Source of the DNA: Ianthella basta
Lineage: Eukaryota > Porifera > Demospongiae > Verongiida > Ianthellidae
DNA length: 64,000 bases
Assembly (NCBI GenBank): GCA_964019415.1
Contig: OZ025869.1
Span: 12,767,430-12,831,429 of the forward strand
Direction of reading: 5' to 3'
Shown here piece by piece: positions 1 through 10,640 of this stretch. The notes beneath the pieces were generated by a model. That model had not been told where the DNA came from and ran no database searches. It saw only the letters and a program-made list of their open reading frames with translations. The first letter of the stretch is position 1; every line of letters starts with the position of its first letter. The position numbers were made by a program, and so were the translations under genes.

Positions 1-40
1 CTTGCCTCATCTTGCAATGTCTTGCCTCATCTTGCAATAT

Positions 41-60
41 CTTGCTTTATCTTTCTACAT
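41..60 (+). repeat. Module marker cttgctttat + ctttctacat, first of many
   Basis: This 20-bp pair, usually followed by cttgcctcat, cttactaaat and a cttgtt unit, marks a recurring module. Starts I placed include 41, 421, 761, 971, 3361, 8125, 8758, 12069, 12908, 13811 and 14151, their copy-2 equivalents at +16,233, and 33587, 35467 and 36864. Where neighbouring copies are intact the spacing is 340-380 bp (41 to 421, 421 to 761, 13811 to 14151), which gives the medium-scale repeat length. Confidence 0.8.
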
Positions 61-1210
61 CTTGCCTCATCTTACTAAATCTTGTTATACCTTGCTACAT
101 CTTGCCTCATCTTGCTTCATCTTGCTACATCTTGCCTCATCTTGTAATGTCTTGCCTCATCTTGCCTAATCTTGCAATATCTTGCCTCGTCTTGCAATAT
201 CTTGCCTCATCTTGTAATGTCTTACCTCATCTTGCTACATCTTGCCTCATCTTGCAATATCCTGCCTCATCTTGCTATTTCTTGCTTCATCTTGCAATAT
301 CCTGCCTCATCATGCAATATCTATTCTAATCTTGCAATATCTTGCCTCATCTTGCAATATCTTGCCTCATCTTGCAATGTCTTACCTCATCTTGCTACAT
401 CTTGCCTCATCTTGCAATATCTTGCTTTATCTTTCTACATCTTGCCTCATCTTACTAAATCTTGTTATATCTTGCTACATCTTGCCTCATCTTGCTTCAT
501 CTTGCTACATCTTGCCTCATCTTGTAATGCCTTGCCTCATCTTGCCTAAACTTGCACTATCTTGCCTCATCTTACAATATCTTGCCTCATCTTGTAATAT
601 CTTGCCTCATCTTGCTATATCTTGCCTCATCTTGCAATATCCTGCCTCAACTTGCTATTTCTTGCCTCATCTTGCAATATCTCGCCTCATCTTACAATAT
701 CTTGCATCATCTTGCAATGTCTTACCTCATCTTGCTACATCTTGCCTCATCTTGCAATATCTTGCTTTATCTTTCTACATCTTGCCTCATCTTACTAAAT
801 CTTGTTTCATCTTGCTACATCTTGCCTCATCTTGCTACATCTTGCCTCATCTTGTAATGTCTTGCCTCATCTTGCCTAATCTTGCAATATCTTGCCTCGT
901 CTTGCTTCATCTTGCCTCATCTTGTAATGTCTTGCCTAATCTTGCTACATCTTGCCTCATCTTGCAATATCTTGCTTTATCTTTCTACATCTTGTCTCAT
1001 CTTACTAAATCTTGTTTCATCTTGCTACATCTTGCCTCATCTTGCTACATCTTGCCTCATCTTGTAAAGTCTTGCCTCATCTTGCCTAATCTTGCAATAT
1101 CTTGCCTCGTCTTGCAATATCTTGCCTCATCTTGTAATGTCTTACCTCATCTTGCTACATCTTGCCTCATCTTGCCTCAACTTGCTACATCTTGCCTAAT
1201 CTTGCAATGT

Positions 1211-1223
1211 CTTATTACCTTAT
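1211..1223 (+). repeat. 13-bp slipped unit, first of about 27
   Basis: A decamer cttacctcat is expanded to 13 bp (cttattacctcat; here its last part reads cttat), which shifts the 10-bp register by three. It usually follows cttgcaatgt and precedes ctcgctacat, so it marks one inherited module. Other starts: 2404, 7762, 8375, 9437, 14400, 14863; the copy-2 equivalents 17444, 18637, 23995, 24608, 25670, 30633, 31096; then 36141, 37634, 41506, 42579, 43222, 44575, 47928, 50000, 51321, 55938, 56441, 59695, and a degenerate form at 61298. Confidence 0.9.
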
Positions 1224-1563
1224 CTCGCTACATCTTGCCTCATCTCGCTACATCTTGCCTCATCTTGCTACATCTTGCCTCATCTTGCCACATCTGGCCT
1301 CATCTTCTTACATCTTGCCTCATCTTGCTATATCTTGCTTCATCTTGCTACATCTTGCCTCGTCTTGCTATATCTTGCCTCATCTTCTTACATCTTGCCT
1401 CATCTTGCTATTTCTTGCCTCATCTGGCTATGTCCTTCCTCATCTTGCTATTTCTTGCCTCATTCTGCCATATCTTGCCTCATCATGCAATATCTTGCCT
1501 AATCTTGCCATATCTTGCCTCGTCTTGCAATATCTTGCCTCATCTTGCAATGTCTTGCCTCAT

Positions 1564-1730
1564 CTTGCCAAATCTTGCAATATCTTGCCTCATCTTGCGT
1601 TATCTTGCTTCAGCTTCCTATATCTTGCCTCATCTTGCCTCATCTTGCAATATCTTGCGACATCTTACACTATCTTGCCTCATCTTACTACATCTTGCTT
1701 CATCTTGCTGTTAATTGCCTCATCTTGCTA
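1564..1730 (+). repeat. Module starting cttgccaaat, first of many
   Basis: An ordered string of variants: cttgccaaat, a cttgcgttat or cttgcattat unit, a cttcctatat unit, cttgcgacat, cttacactat, cttactacat, then cttgcttcat and a cttgctgtat-type unit. The same order recurs from 4021, 4975, 9920, 15216, 34087, 37907, 38127, 40126, 41879, 42922, 51554, 56858, 61571 and 61791, and in copy 2 at +16,233. The entry at 15216 and the one at 56858 share the private variant cttgcggcat. A shortened relative that lacks the gacat/acactat part starts at 14733 and 56251. Confidence 0.8.
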
Positions 1731-2640
1731 CATCTTGCCTCGTCTTGCAATATCTTGCCTAATCTTGCAATATCTTGCCTCATCTTGCAATATCTTGCCT
1801 CATCTTGCTATTTCTTGCTTCATCTTGCAATATCTTGCCTCATCATGCAATATCTTGCCTAATCTTGCAATCTCTTGCCTCATCTTGCAATATCTTGCCT
1901 CATCTTGCAATGTCTTACCTCATCTTGCTACATCTTGCCTCATCTTGCAATATCTTGCCTAATCTTGCTATTTCATGCTTCATCTTGCAATATCTTGCTT
2001 CATCGTGCTACATCTTGCCTCATCTTACTAAATCTTGTTTCATCTTGCTACATCTTGCCTCATCTTGCTTCATCTTGCTACATCTTGCCTCATCTTGTAA
2101 TGTCTTGCCTCATCTTGCCTCATCTTGCAATATCTTTCCTCGTCTTGCAATATCTAGCCTCATCTTGTAATGTCCTGCCTCATCTTGCCTCATCTTGCAA
2201 TATCTTGCCTCATTTTGCTATTTCTTGCCTCATCTTGCTATTTCTTGTCTCATCTTTCAATGTCTTACCTCATCTCGCTACATCTTGCCTCATCTTGCAA
2301 TATCTTGCCTCATCTTGCTATTTCTTGCTTCATCTTGCAATACCTAGCAACATCTTGCTAAATCTTGCCTCATCTTGCTACATCTTGCCTCATCTTGCAA
2401 TGCCTTATTACCTCATCTCGCTACATCTTGCCTCATCTTGCTCCTTCTTGCCTCATCTTGCTACATCTTGCTTCATCTTGCTATTTCTTGCCTCATCTTG
2501 CTATTTCTTGCCTCATCTTGCTATATTTTGCCTCATCTTGCTACATCTTGCCTCGTCCTGCAATATCTTGCCTCATCTTCTTACATCTTGCCTCATCTTG
2601 CTATTTCTTGCGTCATCTTGCTATTTCTTGCCTCATCTTG

Positions 2641-2655
2641 CTGTTTAAATTTCTT
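2641..2655 (+). other. Irregular unit with TTTAAATTT (also at 18874)
   Basis: The regular decamers are broken by ctgtttaaatttcttgc, an off-register join between two cttgctattt-type units. I see it only here and at the matching place in copy 2. It is a useful landmark for aligning the 16-kb copies and carries no sign of function. Confidence 0.75.
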
Positions 2656-3352
2656 GCTTCATCTTGCAATATCTTGCCTCATCATGCAATATCTTGTCTC
2701 ATCTTGCAATATCTTGCCTCATCTTGCAATATCTTGCCTCATCTTGCAATGTCTTGCCTCATCTTGCAATATCTTGCTATATCTTTCTACGTCTTGCCTC
2801 ATCTTACTAAATCTTGTTATATCTTGCTACATCTTGCCTCATCTTGCTTCATCTTGCTACATCTTGCCTCATCTTGTAATGTCTTGCCTCATCTTGCCTA
2901 ATCTTGCAATATCTTGCCTCGTCTTGCAATATCTTGCCTCATCTTGTAATGTCTTGCCTCATCTTGCTACATCTTGCTTCATCTTGCAATATCTTGCCTC
3001 ATCTTGCTATTTCTTGCTTTATCTTGCAATATCCTGACTCATCATGCAATATCTATCCTAATCCTTCAATATCTTGCCTCATCTTGCAATATCTTGCCTC
3101 ATCTTGCAATATCTTGCCTCATCTTGTAATGCCTTGCCTCATCTTGCCTAAACTTGCACTATCTTGCCTCATCTTACAATATCTTGCCTCATCTTGTAAT
3201 ATCTTGCCTCACCTTGCTACATCTTGCCTCATCTTGCAATATCCTGCCTCAACTTGCTATTTCTTTCCTCATCTTGCAATATCTCGCCTCATCTTACAAT
3301 ATCTTGCCTCATCTTGCAATGTCTTACCTCATCTTGCTACATCTTGCCTCAT

Positions 3353-3360
3353 CTTGATAT
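3353..3360 (+). other. Shortened 8-bp unit cttgatat
   Basis: A cttgcaatat unit has lost two bases, which shifts the 10-bp register just before a cttgctttat/ctttctacat marker. The same form is in copy 2 at 19586. Most other units in the region keep exactly 10 bp. Confidence 0.7.
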
Positions 3361-4871
3361 CTTGCTTTATCTTTCTACATCTTGCCTCATCTTACTAAAT
3401 CTTGTTTCATCTTGCTACATCTTGCCTCATCTTGCTACATCTTGCCTCATCTTGTAATGTCTTGCCTCATCTTGCCTAATCTTGCAATATCTTGCCTCGT
3501 CTTGCTTCATCTTGCCTCATCTTGTAATGTCTTGCCTCATCTTGCTACATCTTGCCTCATCTTGCCTCATCTTGCCTCATCTTGCTACATCTTGCCTCAT
3601 CTCGCTACATCTTGCCTCATCTCGCTACATCTTGCCTCATCTTGCTACATCTTGCCTCATCTTGCTACATCTGGCCTCATCTTGCTATATCTTGCCTCAT
3701 CTTGCTATATCTTGCCTCATCTTGCTACATTTTACCTCGTCTTGCAATATCTTGCCTCATCTTCTTACATCTTGCCTCATCTTGCTATATCTTGCCTCAT
3801 CTTGCTACATTTTACCTCGTCTTGCAATATCTTGCCTCATCTTCTTACATCTTGCCTCATCTTGCTATTTCTTACCTCATTTTGCTATTTCTTGCCTCAT
3901 CTTGCTATTTCTTGCCTCATTCTGCAATATCTTGCCTCATCATGCAATATCTTGCCTAATCTTGCAATATCTTGACTCGTCTTGCAATATCTTGCCTCAT
4001 CTTGCAATGTCTTGCAATATCTTGCCAAATGTTGCAATATCTTGCCTCATCATGCGTTATCTTGCTTCATCTTTCTATATCTTGCCTCATCTTGCCTCAT
4101 CTTGCAATATCTTGCGACATCTTACACTATCTTGCCTCATCTTACTACATCTTGCTTCATCTTGCTGTATCTTGGCTCATCTTGCTACATCTTGCCTCGT
4201 CTTGCAATATCTTGCCTCATCTTGCAATATCTTGCCTCATCTTGCAATATCTTGCCTCATCTTGCTATTTCTTGCTTCATCATGCACTATCTTGCCTCAT
4301 CATGCAATATCTTGCCTAATCTTGCAATATCTTGCCTCATCTTGCAATATCTTGCCTCATCTTGCAATGTCTTATATACCTCATCTTGCTACATCTTGCC
4401 TCATCTTACAATATCTTGTTTTATCTTGCTACATCTTGCCTCATCTTGCTTCATCTTACTACATTTTGCCTCATCTTGTAATGTCTTGCCTCATCTTGCC
4501 TAATCTTGCAATAACTTGCCTCGTCTTGCACTATCTGGCCTCATCTTGCTATATCTTGCCTCATCTTGCTACATCTTGCCTCGTCTTGCAATATCTTGCC
4601 TCATCTTCTTACATCTTGCTTCATCTTGCTATTTCTTGCTATTTCTTGCCTCATCTTGCTATTTCTTGCCTCATCTTGCTGCATCTTGCCTCATCTTGCT
4701 ACATCTGGCCTCATCTTGCTATATCTTGCCTCATCTTGCTATATCTTGCCTCATCTTGCTACATTTTACCTCGTCTTGCATTATCTTGCCTCATCTTCTT
4801 ACATCTTGCCTCATCTTGCTATTTCTTACCTCATCTTGCTATTTCTTGCCTCATCTTGCTATTTCTTGCCT

Positions 4872-4872
4872 T
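4872..4872 (+). other. Substitution between the 16-kb copies (T here, C at 21105)
   Basis: Copy 1 reads gccttgttctgc and copy 2 reads gcctcgttctgc at the matching place. It is one of only two differences I noticed between the copies. The C form makes a CpG, so a C-to-T change is a natural explanation if the difference is real. Confidence 0.85.
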
Positions 4873-5529
4873 GTTCTGCAATATCTTGCCTCATCATGCA
4901 ATATCTTGCCTAATCTTGCAATATCTTGCCTCGTCTTGCAATATCTTGCCTCATCTTGCAATGTCTTGCAATATCTTGCCAAATGTTGCAATATCTTGCC
5001 TCATCTTGCGTTATCTTGCTTCATCTTTCTATATCTTGCCTCATCTTGCCTCATCTTGCAATATCTTGCGACATCTTACACTATCTTGCCTAATCTTACT
5101 ACATCTTGCTTCATCTTGCTGTATCCTGCCTCATCTTGCTACATCTTGCCTCGTCTTGCAATATCTTGCCTAATCTTGCAATATCTTGCCTCATCTTGCA
5201 ATATCTTGCCTCATCTTGCTATTTCTTTCTTCATCTTGCACTATCTTGCCTCATCATGCAATATCTTGCCTAATCTTGCAATATCTTGCCTCATCTTGCA
5301 ATATCTTGCCTCATCTTGCAATGTCTTACCTCATCTTGCTACATCTTGCCTCATCTTACAATATCTTGTTTTATCTTGCTACATCTTGCCTCATCTTGCT
5401 TCATCTTACTACATTTTGCCTCATCTTGTAATGCCTTGCCTCATCTTGCCTAATCTTGCAATAACTTGCCTCGTCTTGCACTATCTGACCTCATCTTGCT
5501 ATATCTTGCCTCATCTTGCTACATCTTGC

Positions 5530-5539
5530 CTCGAGCTCG
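5530..5539 (+). other. CTCGAGCTCG insertion, unique to the 16-kb unit
   Basis: A cttgcctcgt unit is expanded to cttgcctcgagctcgt, a short duplication around ctcg with an added ag. It creates overlapping CTCGAG and GAGCTC hexamers. The only other place I see it is copy 2, at 21763-21772. It looks like a small replication error preserved by the large duplication. Confidence 0.8.
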
Positions 5540-8500
5540 TCTTGCAATATCTTGCCTCATCTTCTTACATCTTGCTTCATCTTGCTATTTCTTGCCTCAT
5601 CTTGCTATTTCTTGCCTCATCTTGCTATGTTTTGTCTCCTCTTGCTACATCTTGCCTCGTCCTGCAATATCTTGCCTCATCTTTTTACATCTTGCCTCAT
5701 CTTGCTATTTCTTGCCTCGTCTTGCTATTTCTTGCCTCATCTTGCTATTTCTTGCTTCATCTTGCAATATCTTGCCTCATCATGCAATATCTTGCCTCAT
5801 CATGCAATATCTTGCCTAATCTTGCAATATCTTGCCTCATCTTGCAATATCTTGCCTCATCTTGCTACATCTTGACTCATCTTGCAATATCTTACCTCAT
5901 CTTGCTACATCTTGCCTCATCTTGCAATATCTTGTTTTATCTTGCTACATCTTGCCTCATCTTACTTCATCTTGCTACATCTTGCCTCATCTTGTAATGT
6001 CTTGCCTCATCTTGCCTCATCTTGCAATATCTTGCCTCGTCTTGCAATATCTTGCCTCATCTTGCAATGTCTTGCCTCATCTTGCTACATCTTGCCTCGT
6101 CTTGCAATATCTTGCCTAATCTTGCAATATCTTGCCTCATCTTGCAATATCTTGCCTCATCTTGCTATTTCTTGCTTCATCTTGCACTATCTTGCCTCAT
6201 CATGCAATATCTTGCCTAATCTTGCATTATCTTGCCTCATCTTGCAATATCTTGCCTCATCTTGCAATGTCTTACCTCATCTTGCTACATCTTGCCTCAT
6301 CTTACAATATCTTGTTTTATCTTGCTACATCTTGCCTCAACTTGCATCATTTTACTACATTTTGCCTCATCTTGTAATGTCTTGCCACATCTTGCCTAAA
6401 CGTGCAATAACTTGCCTCGTCTTGCAATATCTGGCCTCATCTTGCTATATCTTGCCTCATCTTGCTACATCTTGCCTCGTCTTGCAATATCTTGCCTCAT
6501 CTTCTTACATCTTGCTTCATCTTGCTATTTCTTGCCTCATCTTGCTATGTTTTGCCTCCTCTTGCTACATCTTGCCTCGTCCTGCAATATCTAGCCTCAT
6601 CTTCTTACATCTTGCCTCATCTTGCTATTTCTTGCCTCATCTTGCTATTTCTTACCTAATCTTGCTATTTCTTACTTCATCTTGCAATATCTTGCCTCAT
6701 CATGCAATATCTTGCCTAATCTTGCAATATCTTGCCTCATCTTGCAATATCTTGCCTCATCTTGCTACATCTTGACTCATCTTGCAATATCTTACCTCAT
6801 CTTGCTACATCTTGCCTCATCTTGCAATATCTTGTTTTATCTTGCTACATCTTGCCTCATCTTGCTTCATCTTGCTACATCTTGCCTCATCTTGTAATGT
6901 CTTGCCTCATCTTGCCTAATCTTGCAATATCTTGCCTCGTCTTGCAATATCTTGCCTCATCTTGTAATGTCTTGCCTCATCTTGCTACATCTTGTCCTCA
7001 TCTTGCAATATCTTGCCTCATCTTGCTCTTTCTTGCTTCATCTTGCAATATCTTGCCTCATCATGCAATATCTTGCCTAATCTTGCAATATCTTGCCTCA
7101 TCTTGCTATTTCTTGCCTCATCTTGCAATGTCTTACCTCATCTTGCTTCATCTTGCCTCATCTTGCAATATCTTGCTTCATCTTTCTACATCTTGCCTCA
7201 TCTTACTAAATCTTGTTTTATCTTGGTACATCTTGCCTCATCTTGCTTCATCTTGCTACATCTTGCCTCATCTTGTAATGTCTTGCCTCATCTTGCCTAA
7301 ACTTGCACTATCTTGCCTCGTCTTGCAATATCTTGCCTCATCTTGTAATATCTTGCCTCATCTTGCTACATCTTGCATCGTCTTGCAATATCCTCCCTCA
7401 TCTTGCTATTTCTTGCCTAATCTTGCAATATCTTGCCTCATCTTGCAATACCTTGCCTCATCTTGTAATGTCTTACCTCATCTTGCTACATTTTGCCTCA
7501 TCTTGCAATATCTTGCTTTATCTTCCTACATCTAGCCTCATCTTACTAAATCTTGTTTCATCTTGCTACATCTAGCCTCATCTTGCTTCATCTTGCTACA
7601 TCTTGCCTCATCTTGTAATGTCTTGCCTCATCTTGCCTAATCTTGCAATATCTTGCCTCGTCTTGCAATATCTTGCCTCATCCTGTAATGTCTTGCCTCA
7701 TCTTGCTACATCTTGCCTCATCTTGCCTCATCTTGCTACATCTTGCCTCATCTTGCAATGTCTTATTACCTCATCTTACTAAATCTTTTTTCATCTTGCT
7801 ACATCTTGCCTCATCTTGCTTCATCTTGCTACATCTTGCCTCATCTTATACTGTCTTGCCTCATCTTGCCTGATCTTGCAATATCTTGCCTCGTCTTGCA
7901 ATATCTTGCCTCATCTTGTAATATCTTGCCTCATCTTGCTACATCTTGCTTCATCTTGCAATATCTTGCCTCATCTTGCTATTTCTTGCTTCATCTTACA
8001 ATATCTTGCATCATCATGCAATATCTTGCCTAATCTTGCAATATCTTGCCTCATCTTGCAACATCTTGCCTCATCTTGCAATGTCTTACCTCATCTTGCT
8101 ACATCTTGCCTCATCTTGCAATATCTTGCTTTATCTTTCTACATCTTGCCTCATCTTACTAAATCTTGTTTCATCTTGCTACATCTTGCCTCATCTTGCT
8201 TCATCTTGCTACATCTTGCCTCATCGTGTAATGTCATGCCTCATCTAGCCTAATCTTGCAATATCTTGCCTCGTCTTGCAATATCTTGCCTCATCCTGTA
8301 ATGTCTTGCCTCATCTTGCTACATCTTGCCTCATCTTGCCTCATCTTGCTACATCTTGCCTCATCTTGCAATGTCTTATTACCTCATCTCGCTACATCTT
8401 GCCTCATCTCGCTACATCTTGCCTCATCGTGCTACATCTTGCCTCATCTTGCTACATCTGGCCTCATCTTGCTATATCTTGCCTCATCTAGCTATTTCTT

Positions 8501-8850
8501 GCCTCATCTTGCTACATCTTGCCTCGTCTTGCAATATATTGCCTCATCTTCTTACATCTTGCCTCATCTTGCAATATCTTGCCTCATCTTGCTATTTCTT
8601 GCTTCATCTTGCACTATCTTGCCTCATCATGCAATATCTTGCCTAATCTTGCAATATCTTGCCTAATCTTGCAATATCTTGCCTCATCTTACAATATCTT
8701 GCCTCATCTTGCAATGTCTTACCTCATCTTGCTACATCTTGCCTCATCTTGCAATATCTTGCTTTATCTTTCTACATCTTGCCTCATCTTACTAAATCAT
8801 GTTATATCTTGCTACATCTTGCCTCATCTTGCTTCATCTTCTACATCTTG

Positions 8851-9170
8851 CCTCATCTTGTAATGTCATGCCTCATCTTGCTACATCTTGCATTGTCTTG
8901 CAATATCCTGCCTCTTGTTGCTATTTCTTGCTTCATTTTGCAATATCTTGCCTCATCTTACAATATCTTGCCTCATCTTGCAATGTCTTACCTCATCTTG
9001 CTACATCTTGCCTCATCCTGTAATATCTTGCCTCATCTTGCTACATCTTGCATTGTCTTGCAATATCCTGCCTCATCTTGCTATTTCTTGCTTCATTTTG
9101 CAATATCTTGCCTCATCTTACAATATCTTGCCTCATCTTGCAATGTCTTACCTCATCTTGCTACATCTTC
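8851..9170 (+). repeat. 160-bp local tandem duplication
   Basis: Two adjacent copies of about 160 bp (8851-9010 and 9011-9170) share the rare decamer string cttgcattgt, cttgcaatat, cctgcctc, and then cttcattttg. The first copy has cctcttgttg where the second has cctcatcttg. The related stretch at about 50.93 kb has a single copy, so the duplication arose after those two regions separated. It recurs in the second 16-kb copy at 25084-25403. Confidence 0.8.
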
Positions 9171-9339
9171 CCTCATCTTGCAATATCTTGCTTTATCTTT
9201 CTACTTCTTGCCTCATCTTACTAAATCTTGTTTCATCTTGCTACATCTTGCCTCATCTTGCTTCATCTTGCTAAATCTCGCCTCATCTTGTAATGTCTTG
9301 CCTGATCTTGCTTAATCTTGCAATATCTTGCCTCGTCTT

Positions 9340-9860
9340 GCAATATCTTGCCTCATCTTCTAATGTCTTGCCTCATCTTTCTGCATCTTGCCTCATCTTT
9401 CCTCATCTTGCTACATCTTGCCTCATCTTGCAATGTCTTATTACCTCATCTTACAACATCTTGCCTCATCTCGCTACATCTTGCCTCATCTCGCTACATC
9501 TTGCCTCATCTTGCTACATCTGGCCTCATCTGGCTATTTCTTGTCTCATCTTGCTATTTCTTGCCTCATTCTGCAATATCTTGCCTCATCATGCAATATC
9601 TTCCCTAATCTTGCAATATCTTGCCTCGTCTTGCAATATCTTGCCTCATCTTCTAATGACTTGCCTCATCTTGCTGCATCTTGCCTCATCTTGCCTCATC
9701 TCGCTACATCTTGCCTCATCTCACTACATCTTGCCTCATCTCGCTACATCTTGCCTCATCTTGCTACATCTGGCCTCATCTGGCTATTTCTTGTCTCATC
9801 TTGCTATTTCTTGCCTCATTCTGCAATATCTTGCCTCATCATGCAATATCTTTCCTAATC
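9340..9860 (+). repeat. 250-293-bp local tandem duplication
   Basis: The string catctggctatttc occurs at two places 250 bp apart (about 9527 and 9777), and the flanking units match before and after. Upstream the offset is 293 bp, because the second copy lacks the 13-bp slipped unit and three decamers. The related region at 51.2-51.5 kb has only one copy. The whole arrangement is repeated at about 25573-26093 in the second 16-kb copy. Confidence 0.75.
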
Positions 9861-10532
9861 TTGCAATATCTTGCCTCGTCTTGCAATATCTTGCCTCATC
9901 TTGCAATGTCTTGCCTCATCTTGCCAAATCTTGCAATATCTTGCCTCATCTTGCATTATCTTGCTTCATCTTCCTATATCTTGCCTCATCTTTCCTCATC
10001 TTGCAGTATCTTGCGACATCTTACACTATCTTGCCTCATCTTACTACATCTTGCTTCATCTTGCTGTATCTTGCCTCATCTTGCTACATCTTGCCTCGTC
10101 TTGCAATATCTTGCCTAATCTTGCAATATCTTGCCTCATCTTGCAATATCTTGCCTAATCTTGCAATATCTTGCCTCATCTTGCAATATCTTGCCTCATC
10201 ATGCAATATCATGCCTAATCTCTTGCCTCAATCTTGCCTCATCTTGCAATGTCTTACCTCATCTTGCTACATCTTGCCTCATCTTGCAATATCTTGCTTA
10301 ATCTTCCTATTTCTTGCTTCATCTTGCAATATCTTGCTTCATCGTGCTACATCTTGCCTCATCTTACTAAATCTTGCTTCATCTTGCTCCATCTTGCCTC
10401 ATCTGACTTCATCTTGCTGCATCTTGCCTCATCTTGCTATTTCTTGCCTCATCTTGCTATTTCTTGCCTCATCTTGCAGTATCTTGCCTCTTCTTGCTAT
10501 ATCTTGTCTCATCTTGATTCATCTTGCTATAT

Positions 10533-10640
10533 CGTTGCTCATCTTGCTACATCTTCCTCATCTTACTAAATCTTGCTTCATCTAACTACATCTTGACTCA
10601 TCTTGATTCATCTTGCTCCATCTTGCCTTATCTTGTAACG
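10533..10640 (+). repeat. Long-period landmark A
   Basis: The landmark starts at the irregular unit cgttgctcat, passes through cttactaaat, ctaactacat, cttgattcat and cttgctccat, and ends at cttgtaacg. Landmark A carries a private 2-base loss (ctacatcttcctcat) that is shared only with A' and A''. It is 108 bp long. No landmark precedes it in the first 10.5 kb. Confidence 0.9.

Noticed and set aside
3482-5173. 563-codon forward open frame that could be taken for a repeat membrane protein
   Set aside because: The hydrophobic Leu/Ser/Cys decapeptide pattern follows directly from the DNA repeat; dozens of overlapping frames look the same, and a one-base unit change opens or closes them at random.
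10533-10640. Promoter or origin at the irregular landmark
   Set aside because: The landmark differs from its neighbours only by small unit changes; I see no recognisable promoter, origin or binding motif, and AT-rich ctatat units are common variants throughout.
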